From: Bacillota bacterium
Lineage (GTDB): Bacteria; Bacillota; Clostridia; Acetivibrionales; DTU013
Length of the DNA: 5,770 nucleotides
Reading direction: 5' to 3'
Assembly (NCBI GenBank): GCA_023415815.1
Contig: JAEZJL010000332.1
Span: 1 to 5,770 of the forward strand
Below the pieces are notes generated by a model that saw only the letters and a program-made list of their open reading frames with translations, was not told where the DNA came from and did not search any database. This document shows positions 1-5,049 of the stretch, one piece after another. Numbering within the stretch: position 1 is the first letter of the stretch; each line of letters starts with the position of its first letter. The position numbers were made by a program, and so were the translations under genes.

Positions 1-2
1 GC

Positions 3-209
3 GGGATGGATGAAAAGTCGTTTCTGAAATGGGGGCTTAAAAGAGCGGAAGAAATACGGCAATGGGATAGTAGGGTAAAAATAATGGATGAAGTCTCAAT
101 TTTTAGCAGTATGAAAAAGAGTTTGAATTTCAAGAACAGGATGGGGATTTTGATTTCCGATATGCTAAAGATGCAGTATATGGTCCATCTGAAAATTACA
201 TCCTCCTAA
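3..209 (+). pseudogene. Unrecognised open frame at the left edge, possibly the broken 3' end of a gene
   Basis: An ATG at 6 opens a 67-codon frame ending with TAA at 207-209. The same frame is open back to the window edge, so the ATG may be internal to a gene entering from the left. There is too little upstream sequence to judge a ribosome binding site. The first ~33 residues are charged and protein-like (KSFLKWGLKRAEEIRQWD, then VKIMDEV). From about base 107 the second plus frame reads better, with QYEKEFEFQEQ and DGDFDFRYAKDAVYG, and stays open from 107 to TAA at 287-289. This pattern suits a gene remnant with a frameshift near 105-112. I do not recognise a family in either half. It could equally be non-coding sequence that happens to be open. 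Confidence 0.25.
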
Positions 210-243
210 TTTGCTTTAATATATTGTATTCCGGAGAAAGTTG

Positions 244-286
244 GGGACGTTTCTCCACCAGCCAATATGCAGTGGAGAAACGTCCC
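244..286. repeat. Perfect 15-bp inverted repeat (REP-like hairpin) after the MerR gene
   Basis: GGGACGTTTCTCCAC at 244-258 is the exact reverse complement of GTGGAGAAACGTCCC at 272-286, with a 13-base loop. It lies 14 bp beyond the stop of the minus-strand MerR gene at 300. Neither strand has a T-run after the stem, so a classical intrinsic terminator is not supported, although the hairpin could still stabilise the 3' end of a transcript. The arm sequence is a member of the GGGGAC-RYTT-CTS motif family that recurs at 1196-1232 and 1321-1497. That dispersed, intergenic distribution suggests a REP-type repetitive element; this origin is inference. Confidence 0.75.
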
Positions 287-299
287 TAAATACAAAGAA

Positions 300-1050
300 C
301 TATTCCGCTGCCGATACGTCGTTGATATTTGACTTTATGACGCCTTCCAGGCAGTGCGTCATTTCAGAAAGCCTTTTTTCCGGAGGGACATGCAATAGGT
401 CATTGTCATCCAGAAGCCTGCCTTTTATGCTGATTCTATACTGCAATTCATTTAACTCGGGATTGTCCAGGATACGAATCAGGGGAATGCTTTTCGAAGT
501 TTCCGATTCCAGCGTTTTACGGCTTTCTTTGACCATATCCAGGAATTTCCCGCCTTTTTCAGGGTCAACCAGCGGAATAATACCCACTCCAAGTTCAAAT
601 CTGATAATATCACCTTCATAGCTTTTTGCCATATTTATCATCCGTTCATCATTCTTGTGAATGTATATTTGATCCTGCAACAGCTGATATATGTTGATAT
701 TGCTGATTCCCGAGCTTTTGCCTATCTTTATGAATGAGCTTATGACGGCTTTGTAGTGATTTAATTCATTTAACTTTTTATCAAGTTCATTCAGCCTGTT
801 GACAAAAATTTCAAAAGCCGTATCCGCGTTATCGGATAGCAGCACGAGAGAAATATCGTTCATTGAGAAATTTACGCTTCTAAGCAATAGAATCTGTTCC
901 AGTCTGTTCAGTGCGGCTTCGTCAAAATATCTGCTCCGGGATGCACCTATTCTGGTGGTTTTTATCAGGCCGATTTCTTCATAATATCTTAACGACCTTT
1001 TCGTTACCTTGTATTTTTCCGCTACATCGTTTATTTACTAAAGCCGCCAA
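300..1050 (-). pseudogene. MerR-family transcriptional regulator with FlhA-like C-terminal domain, frameshifted near its start
   Basis: Reading from TTG at 1050 (preceded by AGAGGTGA) gives MAALVNK, then a one-base shift at the A-runs 1030-1036. The other frame continues with a classic MerR helix-turn-helix and wing: DVAEKYKVTKRSLRYYEEIGLI, split here as DVAEKYKVTK and RSLRYYEEIGLIKTT, then SRYFDEAALNRLEQI. A helical dimerisation stretch follows (NRLNELDKKLNEL). With one A removed the product is 249 residues. The intact frame without a repair runs only from a TTG at 887 (195 codons) and lacks the DNA-binding domain. About 420-614 encodes FELGVGIIPLVDPEKGG, IPLIRILDN and QYRISIKG, matching the pattern of FlhA cytoplasmic domains (ELGYGLIPLVD, PVRIRDN, YRIKIKG). 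The late segment MTHCLEGVIKSNINDV resembles the FlhA helix THLSEVIKKHAHELL. Sequencing error, true decay or a programmed shift are all possible. MerR identity is firm; what the FlhA-like part binds is unknown. Confidence 0.8.
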
Positions 1051-1067
1051 CCGGTAAATCACCTCTT
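1048..1067 (-). promoter_or_regulatory. Ribosome binding site and TTG start of the MerR gene
   Basis: On the minus strand AGAGGTGA (complement of 1059-1066) precedes a TTG at 1050-1048 by 8 bases. This fixes the likely start of the frameshifted MerR gene. No ATG, GTG or TTG lies in the helix-turn-helix frame between the upstream in-frame stops and TTG 887, so translation of the DNA-binding domain needs this start plus a frame change. Confidence 0.55.
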
Positions 1068-1075
1068 TTCATTTT

Positions 1076-1093
1076 TTTAGAAGTACTTCTAAA
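1076..1093. promoter_or_regulatory. Perfect 18-bp palindrome, candidate operator at the MerR gene transcription start
   Basis: TTTAGAAGTACTTCTAAA is identical to its own reverse complement. It begins 4 bp downstream of the predicted -10 box of the MerR gene and would cover the transcription start, where a repressor would block initiation. It has no loop, so it is a better candidate for a dimeric protein site than for an RNA hairpin. Which protein binds is not known; MerR proteins usually bind in the promoter spacer rather than here. Confidence 0.5.
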
Positions 1094-1096
1094 GCA

Positions 1097-1127
1097 AGTA
1101 TAAATGGTGACCTAACGGTACTGTCAA
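1097..1127 (-). promoter_or_regulatory. Promoter of the MerR gene with 19-bp spacer
   Basis: On the minus strand a consensus -35 TTGACA (complement of 1122-1127) is followed by a 19-bp spacer and -10 TATACT (complement of 1097-1102). An over-long 19-20 bp spacer is the hallmark of promoters activated by MerR proteins, which untwist the DNA to realign the boxes. A short dyad ACC-N4-GGT (1110-1119) lies inside the spacer, where such a protein would sit. This suggests autoregulation. Confidence 0.6.
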
Positions 1128-1180
1128 TAGCTATTGCAAAAGAAATTTGTAAAATGAAATTCATAAAAATTATGAGAATT

Positions 1181-1232
1181 CAAATTTGCAAATTTGGGGA
1201 CACTTCTCCACAAATTTGCATGTAGCGGAGAA
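1181..1232. repeat. 16-bp palindrome fused to a degraded GGGGAC...CTCC hairpin
   Basis: CAAATTTGCAAATTTG (1181-1196) is a perfect palindrome. It abuts GGGGACACTTCTCC (1196-1209), a copy of the dispersed repeat arm. The return arm keeps only GGAGAA (1227-1232), giving a 6-bp stem around a 17-base loop. CAAATTTGCA recurs inside the loop at 1211-1220. This looks like an eroded version of the hairpin at 244-286. Confidence 0.5.
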
Positions 1233-1318
1233 CTAAGAAAAATATTTATATAACCGGTTATTTATCTGGAAAGCTCAGTAATCCGCCGGTTTGGACAATT
1301 GTCGATAAAGGGCCTAAA

Positions 1319-1500
1319 TGCAGAAACATCCCCAAGTTTCCAGAAATGTCCCCGAAAATTAAATGTCTAAAAATGAAGAACTGTCCCTGCAAGGATAGCG
1401 CAAAGAAATAAGAGTAACTGTTGAGAAACATCCATAAATGCATTAAAATGCAGAAGCGTCCCCACGGTGTTTTGTTGATTAGTTGAGAAGCGTCCCCAAA
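1319..1500. repeat. Cluster of six GGGGAC-RYTT-CTS repeat arms
   Basis: Six copies of one motif lie in the same orientation: CAGAAACATCCCC (1321-1333), CAGAAATGTCCCC (1341-1353, exactly 20 bp later), GAAGAACTGTCCC (1375-1387), TGAGAAACATCC (1422-1433), CAGAAGCGTCCCC (1451-1463) and GAGAAGCGTCCCC (1485-1497). Read on the other strand the consensus is GGGGACRYTTCTS, the same as the hairpin arms at 244 and 1196. The final copy lies inside the 3' end of the cyclase-like gene. Similar motifs in Firmicutes are often found near REP-associated Y1 transposases, but no transposase is in this window, so that link is inference. Confidence 0.6.
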
Positions 1501-2456
1501 TTCTGTGAAGCGCCGCCGTATTCTATGCCGGCGTTTCTGCCGGTATCGTTGAACAGCAGCTTACCTGTCCGGCGGTCCGTCAGCCTGACGGCGACGGTGG
1601 CCGTGAGTGTTTCCTTCACCAGTGGAATCATTTGTCCATCCTTGGGGGCGTTGCACAGTACAAAGGCGTCTTCAGAAGTTTTTGTTACGATCTCCAGCCT
1701 GTGCCCGGCGTTTTGTACGGCAATTGCCTTATCCCGGCCTTCCTGCCGGACTTCCAGGCTTGAGCCGTTCATTGAGGTGAAGTTGTAAAAGCCGTCTCCG
1801 GTTTGCAGGCCGATCAGGAAGCCGTTGAAGCTGCCCAGCATGAACGGGATGTGGCCGGCGGAGGCGCTGAGAGAGGCGTTTGAGCGCCCAAAGCAGTTGC
1901 ACTGCACCCACAGCCAGGAAAGGGGGAACTGCTTTCCCCAGTTCTTCTCTATGTAGCCCCTGCCGTGTTCGAATTCATAAGTCCTGCCGCCTATGCCGAC
2001 ATAGCCGGAAACATCCGCATCCATTGCGCAGACCTGGCTGTAGCACTCCATAAAGGGCAGAAAATTATAGAGGCCCATGCTTCTCTGTGACTTGCCGCTG
2101 TGGTCCCATTTCCTGACGTTGTCCAGCTTGAGTCCGGCTCTGACATGACCTAGACTGCTGTCTGTATCCAGCTTGATTTCAGATAATGAGAAGCTGTTTC
2201 CGGCGACATCAAGCTCGAGCTTTTTTTCGGCAGCTTTGAAGCTTCCGGCAGGGAAGGTTATATAATCGTAAGCGACAGACGCTCCGTCCAGAATCTGCAG
2301 GAAGGAATGCGGCTGCATTCCGGGATCGCCGTGGAATATTCCCGGTATAAATGCAAACGCCGCTTCCTCGGAGCAGACCTTAAAGTACCACCCCTCGAAT
2401 TTGTTCCAGGGCAGCCTTCCGTGATAGAGGTCCGGGTCTGACATCTGTCTGAACAT
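1479..2456 (-). CDS. Tocopherol-cyclase-like family protein
   Basis: A 325-residue protein with the hallmarks of the tocopherol cyclase-like family (plant VTE1 and cyanobacterial homologues): an N-terminal YHG (11-13), FEGWYFKV (20-27), FIPGI (36-40), the segment FEHGRGYIEKNWGKQFP (162-178) followed by WLWVQCNCF (181-189), and a C-terminal beta-rich half. Family members that have been studied close the chromanol ring of tocopherol or have a beta-sandwich lipid-binding fold. Firmicutes are not known to make tocopherol, so the substrate here is open. No signal peptide or membrane segment is visible; a cytoplasmic location is likely. It is the last gene of a three-gene operon, 22 bp after the acyl-CoA synthetase. 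The ATG at 2456 has only a distant GGAG (13 bp), and a second ATG at 2444 is an alternative. The last seven residues (NLGTLLN) come from a repeat copy. Confidence 0.82.
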   Translation of the reverse strand: MFRQMSDPDLYHGRLPWNKFEGWYFKVCSEEAAFAFIPGIFHGDPGMQPHSFLQILDGASVAYDYITFPAGSFKAAEKKLELDVAGNSFSLSEIKLDTDSSLGHVRAGLKLDNVRKWDHSGKSQRSMGLYNFLPFMECYSQVCAMDADVSGYVGIGGRTYEFEHGRGYIEKNWGKQFPLSWLWVQCNCFGRSNASLSASAGHIPFMLGSFNGFLIGLQTGDGFYNFTSMNGSSLEVRQEGRDKAIAVQNAGHRLEIVTKTSEDAFVLCNAPKDGQMIPLVKETLTATVAVRLTDRRTGKLLFNDTGRNAGIEYGGASQNLGTLLN

Positions 2457-2478
2457 TAAATACTAAATACTCCGGTTG

Positions 2479-4140
2479 TCAGTTTGATGAATCATTCTCC
2501 CTGATCTCGACCCTGCGTATTTTACCGCTGATGGTCTTGGGAAGCTCGTCTACGAACTCCACTATTCTGGGGTATTTATACGGGGCGGTGACTTTTTTTA
2601 CGTGCTCCTGCAGCTCCTTTACCAGCTTGTCGTCCGGAACCCAGCCTTTTGCGGCGACGATGGTGGCCTTGACCACCTGACCGCGGACAGGGTCGGGGAC
2701 TGCCGTCACGGCGCATTCGAGGACCGAGGGATGCTCCATGAGCGCGCTTTCCACCTCAAAGGGGCCGATCCTGTAGCCGGAGCATTTGATGACGTCGTCC
2801 GACCTTCCCACAAACCAGTAATAGCCGTCCTCGTCCCTCCAGGCCATATCTCCCGTATTGTAAACGCCGTCCTTCCACACTCTTCCGGTCGCCTCCGGAT
2901 CCCTGTAGTAGAGCTTGAAGAGGCCGGGCGGCAGCCCTTTGTCGAGGCTTTTTATCACGATTTTGCCCTCCACCCCCGCCGGGCAGGAGCGGCCGCTGTC
3001 GTCCACGATGTCGATGTCGTAGAGGGGGGACGGCTTGCCCATTGAGCCGGGCTTGGGAGTTATCCATTCAAAATTGGCGCACAGCACGGTGGTCTCCGTC
3101 TGGCCGAAGCCTTCTATGATTTCAAGTCCGGTCGCCTTTTTAAACTGGTGGAATACTTCGGGATTCAATGGTTCACCTGCTGTACAGGCTGTCCTTATGC
3201 CCGACAGATCATACAAGGAAAGATCTTCCTTTATAAGGAACCTGTAGATGGTAGGCGGTGCGCAGAAGGAAGTAGGCCTGTACTTTTCAAGCATTTTCAG
3301 CAGGCTGTCGGGGATAAACTTCTCCATGTCGTATACAAACAGGCATACGCCGCAGATCCACTGGCCGTATATTTTGCCCCAGCCGCATTTTGCCCAGCCG
3401 GATTCTGAAACCGTCAGGTGGAGGCCTTCCTCGCCCAGCCTCTGCCAGTAGTGGGCGGTGACTATGTGGCCGATGGGGTGGTTGAAATCATGCAGGACTA
3501 TTTTCGGCATACCTGTTGTGCCCGAGGTGAAATACATCAGCATCGGGTCCTCGCCGCCCGCCGCTTCGGAGCCTGTGGGCCTGTTCCAGTCAGAGCCGGC
3601 ATTTTCGAGCTCGCGGTCGAAGTCCAGCCAGCCTTCTTTCGAACCTCCCACCAGCGCCTTGCGGATAACGGTAGGGGAGCCCGGGAGCGCCGCTTCGGTT
3701 GCCTTTACGATTTCATCCTCGGCGACGGTAACAATCATCTTAACGGAAGCCGAGTTGTTCCTGTACGTTATGTCCTTGGCCGTAAGCTGCACGGTCGCCG
3801 GTATCGAAACGGCGCCCAGCTTCTGGAGCCCGAGCGTACAGACCCAATAATGCCAGCGCCTTTTGAGCATAAGCATCACGACGTCGCCTTTAACGATGCC
3901 GCATGCTTTAAAAAGGTTTGCGGCCTTGTCGCTCAGATGCTTCATGTCCGTAAAGGTGAAAATCCTCTCCTCGCCGAAGTCGTTGCACCAGACCATTGCC
4001 AGCTTGTCGGGGCTTGTTGCGGCCCACTCGTCGACGACGTCATAGGCAAAATTAAAATTATCCGGGATGTTTACCCTGTAGTTTTCCTTGAAATCCTCAT
4101 AGGAATCAAAAGCCAGCCTCGGGACGAACCTCTCAAGCAT
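2479..4140 (-). CDS. AMP-forming acyl-CoA synthetase (short/medium-chain type)
   Basis: This adenylate-forming enzyme activates a carboxylic acid with ATP to an acyl-AMP and then an acyl-CoA. All core motifs are present (numbering from the ATG at 4140): the phosphate loop YFTSGTTGMPK at 203-213, EGFGQTET at 343-350, YNTGD near 427-431, the hinge region GRSDDVIK at 445-452, GYRIGPFEVE at 455-464, and the catalytic lysine at 540 in PKTISGKIRR. The 553-residue length and the YRPTSFCAPPTIYRFL segment fit the medium-chain acyl-CoA synthetase/acetyl-CoA synthetase-like group, but acid specificity cannot be read. The frame extends to a TTG at 4158; I prefer ATG 4140 because AAGGAG stands 9 bp before it, and that same AAGGAG would lie inside the longer version. 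It is the middle gene of the operon, 34 bp after the XRE-cupin gene. No key residue is missing. Confidence 0.93.
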   Translation of the reverse strand: MLERFVPRLAFDSYEDFKENYRVNIPDNFNFAYDVVDEWAATSPDKLAMVWCNDFGEERIFTFTDMKHLSDKAANLFKACGIVKGDVVMLMLKRRWHYWVCTLGLQKLGAVSIPATVQLTAKDITYRNNSASVKMIVTVAEDEIVKATEAALPGSPTVIRKALVGGSKEGWLDFDRELENAGSDWNRPTGSEAAGGEDPMLMYFTSGTTGMPKIVLHDFNHPIGHIVTAHYWQRLGEEGLHLTVSESGWAKCGWGKIYGQWICGVCLFVYDMEKFIPDSLLKMLEKYRPTSFCAPPTIYRFLIKEDLSLYDLSGIRTACTAGEPLNPEVFHQFKKATGLEIIEGFGQTETTVLCANFEWITPKPGSMGKPSPLYDIDIVDDSGRSCPAGVEGKIVIKSLDKGLPPGLFKLYYRDPEATGRVWKDGVYNTGDMAWRDEDGYYWFVGRSDDVIKCSGYRIGPFEVESALMEHPSVLECAVTAVPDPVRGQVVKATIVAAKGWVPDDKLVKELQEHVKKVTAPYKYPRIVEFVDELPKTISGKIRRVEIRENDSSN

Positions 4141-4146
4141 ACGTTT

Positions 4147-4153
4147 GTTCTCC
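4147..4153 (-). promoter_or_regulatory. Ribosome binding site that fixes the acyl-CoA synthetase start at 4140
   Basis: On the minus strand the sequence TTGAAGGAGAACAAACGTATG reads, in parts, TTG AAGGAG AACAAACGT ATG. The AAGGAG is well placed (9 bp) for the ATG at 4140-4138. It overlaps codons 2-3 of the alternative TTG start at 4158, which has no comparable site of its own. Confidence 0.7.
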
Positions 4154-4174
4154 TTCAAATTCTGTTTAATTTGT

Positions 4175-4735
4175 TCAATTATCGTGAAGTATCACCGTGA
4201 GAAATCTGGCCTGTTTTCCGCCGAGCGCGGTCTGACCGTGCGGGATCGTAGGGTCGAAATAGATGGAATCGCCCTCGCTCATGTCGACTTCTTTACCGCC
4301 TAGGATAACCCTTATGCTGCCCTCAAGGACATAGTTGAATTCCTGCCCCGGGTGGGTTACGAGACTCATTTTTTTGTTCTCCTCAGGCTCAATGGTCACA
4401 AGCAGGGGTTCGATCCTTTTGTTTGCGAAGTTGTACGCAAGGCTCTGGAACCTGTAGCCCTTGTACCTCTCCACGTCCGTGGCCTCGCCGTTTTTGACCA
4501 GACAGAAGCTGTGGAGCCTTGGGGCTGTGCCCGTGAGAAGCTCCGTAAGCTCAACCTTGAAAATCCCTGCCAGCTCGTACAGCGTGCTTATCGGTATGCC
4601 CAGATCACCGTTTTCGTACCGCTTGTATTCGCCGGCCGGGATGTTCAGCCTGCCGGCGAGAGCTTCAACCGTTAATCCGCCTATCTCCCGCAATTCCCTG
4701 ATTCGATCCGCTATTTGCCGTATACTTTCCGACAT
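4175..4735 (-). CDS. XRE-family transcriptional regulator with C-terminal cupin domain
   Basis: A 186-residue regulator. Residues ~8-67 form an XRE/Cro-type helix-turn-helix (IADRIRELRE, LTVEALAGRLNIPAGEYKRYENG, STLYELAGIFKVELTELL). Residues ~110-183 form a cupin barrel: motif 1 around HPGQEFNYVLEGSIRV (127-142 region) and motif 2 GDSIYFDPTIPHGQTA (155-170). Likely metal ligands are His128, Glu132 and His166; the second histidine of the classical HxH is replaced (HPG), as is common in this class. Such proteins usually control adjacent metabolic genes in response to a small ligand held by the cupin. Here it is the first gene of the operon with the acyl-CoA synthetase 34 bp downstream, so local control of that pathway is likely. 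The start is firm: AGGAGGT lies 5 bp before ATG 4735. Confidence 0.92.
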   Translation of the reverse strand: MSESIRQIADRIRELREIGGLTVEALAGRLNIPAGEYKRYENGDLGIPISTLYELAGIFKVELTELLTGTAPRLHSFCLVKNGEATDVERYKGYRFQSLAYNFANKRIEPLLVTIEPEENKKMSLVTHPGQEFNYVLEGSIRVILGGKEVDMSEGDSIYFDPTIPHGQTALGGKQARFLTVILHDN

Positions 4736-4756
4736 AATGAACCTCCTGCTTCATAA

Positions 4757-4762
4757 ATTATA
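4757..4762 (-). promoter_or_regulatory. -10 box (TATAAT) of the XRE-cupin/acyl-CoA synthetase operon
   Basis: On the minus strand a perfect TATAAT sits 21 bp before the start codon's strand position, giving an expected transcription start near 4750 and a leader of about 15 bases that includes AGGAGGT (4741-4747). No sequence close to TTGACA lies at 16-18 bp; that position is occupied by one arm of the palindrome at 4768-4808. A weak -35 suggests dependence on an activator or tight control, possibly by the encoded XRE protein. This is inferred from position only. Confidence 0.5.
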
Positions 4763-4767
4763 TTTTT

Positions 4768-4808
4768 CGGATACACCTCTCCGTCCGTCGGATGGGGAGG
4801 TGTATCCG
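4768..4808. repeat. Palindrome with 12-bp perfect arms over the operon's -35 region, candidate operator
   Basis: CGGATACACCTC (4768-4779) is the exact reverse complement of GAGGTGTATCCG (4797-4808), with 17 bases between. It begins 5 bp upstream of the TATAAT box of the XRE operon, so a bound protein would overlap the -35 position. The 3' half (GTCCGTCGG, then GGAGGTGTATCC) is related to the two 58-bp repeats next to it, so it may be a third, shortened copy of the same element rather than a dedicated operator. Confidence 0.6.
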
Positions 4809-4814
4809 GATAGT

Positions 4815-4939
4815 TTCAGCGTCAAAAGTGGACATCCCTCAACGCACAGTCCGTCGGCGGGAGAGGTATGTCAAGTCCAGCTTCAGCGTCAAAAGGGGAC
4901 ATACCTCGACGCACAGTCCGTCTGCGGGAGAGGTGTGTC
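4815..4939. repeat. Two 58-bp palindromic direct repeats at 67-bp period
   Basis: The units at 4815-4872 and 4882-4939 both start with TTCAGCGTCAAAA and differ at five of 58 positions by eye. Each is itself an imperfect hairpin: GACATCCCTC (4831-4840) against GAGGTATGTC (4863-4872), and GACATACCTC (4898-4907) against GAGGTGTGTC (4930-4939). The core CGCACAGTCCGTC is shared. Reading frames across this stretch are repeat sequence and are not called as genes. The arm GGGGACATACCTC resembles the GGGGAC-N4-CTC arms of the repeats in the left part of the window. Confidence 0.75.
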
Positions 4940-4948
4940 GCCTCTCCC
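4926..4948. terminator. GC-rich 8-bp hairpin, possible weak terminator or repeat end
   Basis: GGGAGAGG (4926-4933) pairs exactly with CCTCTCCC (4941-4948) around a 7-base loop. On the plus strand it is followed by TATTAT, which is only weakly T-rich, so termination is doubtful. It shares bases with the 3' arm of the second 58-bp repeat, so the two hairpins cannot form together. Confidence 0.3.
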
Positions 4949-5019
4949 TATTATCCCACACAAAATCCGGATGCGGCAAGTAAAAAAACGAGAACAGGGC
5001 AACATAATGCAAATGTAAA

Positions 5020-5049
5020 TTAACAAAACCTTTATTACATTATTACAGT
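5020..5049 (+). promoter_or_regulatory. Possible promoter for the secreted-protein gene
   Basis: TTAACA (5020-5025) and TACAGT (5044-5049) are separated by 18 bp in an AT-rich stretch, matching the -35 at five and the -10 at four of six positions. It would leave a leader of about 150 bases before ATG 5205, enough to hold the small frames or a leader structure. Other AT-rich hexamers nearby, such as TATAAA at 5110-5115, are alternatives. Confidence 0.25.

Larger units (their letters stand above)
1051..1478. other. 428-bp gene-free spacer made largely of promoter and REP-like repeat copies
   Basis: This stretch lies between the start of the MerR gene and the end of the cyclase-like gene, both on the minus strand. 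From right to left it holds a cluster of GGGGAC-type motifs (1319-1463), a 10-bp palindrome TAACCGGTTA (1251-1260), another GGGGAC hairpin (1196-1232), a perfect palindrome CAAATTTGCAAATTTG (1181-1196), and the MerR promoter and operator. Open frames here (for example minus strand 1258-1443) have no ribosome binding site and consist of repeat sequence, so I do not call a gene. Confidence 0.6.

Noticed and set aside
244..286. Intrinsic terminator for the MerR gene
   Set aside because: The stem is strong, but no T-run follows it on the minus strand (the sequence continues CCAACTTTCTCC). It is listed as a repeat instead.
1151..1224. Short plus-strand frame beginning MKFIKIMRIQ
   Set aside because: It is only 23 codons, has no ribosome binding site, and is made of the palindrome and repeat arm.
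1258..1443. Minus-strand 61-codon open frame in the repeat cluster
   Set aside because: It lacks a ribosome binding site, and its codons are largely repeat arms (FRHLIFGDISGNLGMFLHLG). It is more simply explained as non-coding repeat sequence.
2479..4158. TTG at 4158 as the start of the acyl-CoA synthetase
   Set aside because: The AAGGAG that best explains initiation lies inside that extension and is ideally spaced for the ATG at 4140.
3418..4200. Plus-strand 260-codon open frame opposite the acyl-CoA synthetase
   Set aside because: It is antisense to a gene with all catalytic motifs intact, has no ribosome binding site, and its residues follow the codon bias of the opposite strand.
4815..4939. 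The direct repeats as a CRISPR array
   Set aside because: There are only two units, they are 58 bp with a 9-bp gap, and there are no spacer-length unique segments or cas genes.
4461..5018. Plus-strand 185-codon frame across the XRE gene start and the repeats
   Set aside because: Half of it is the shadow of the XRE-cupin gene, and the rest reads through the 58-bp repeats with a repeated THSPSAGEV peptide that simply reflects the DNA repeat.
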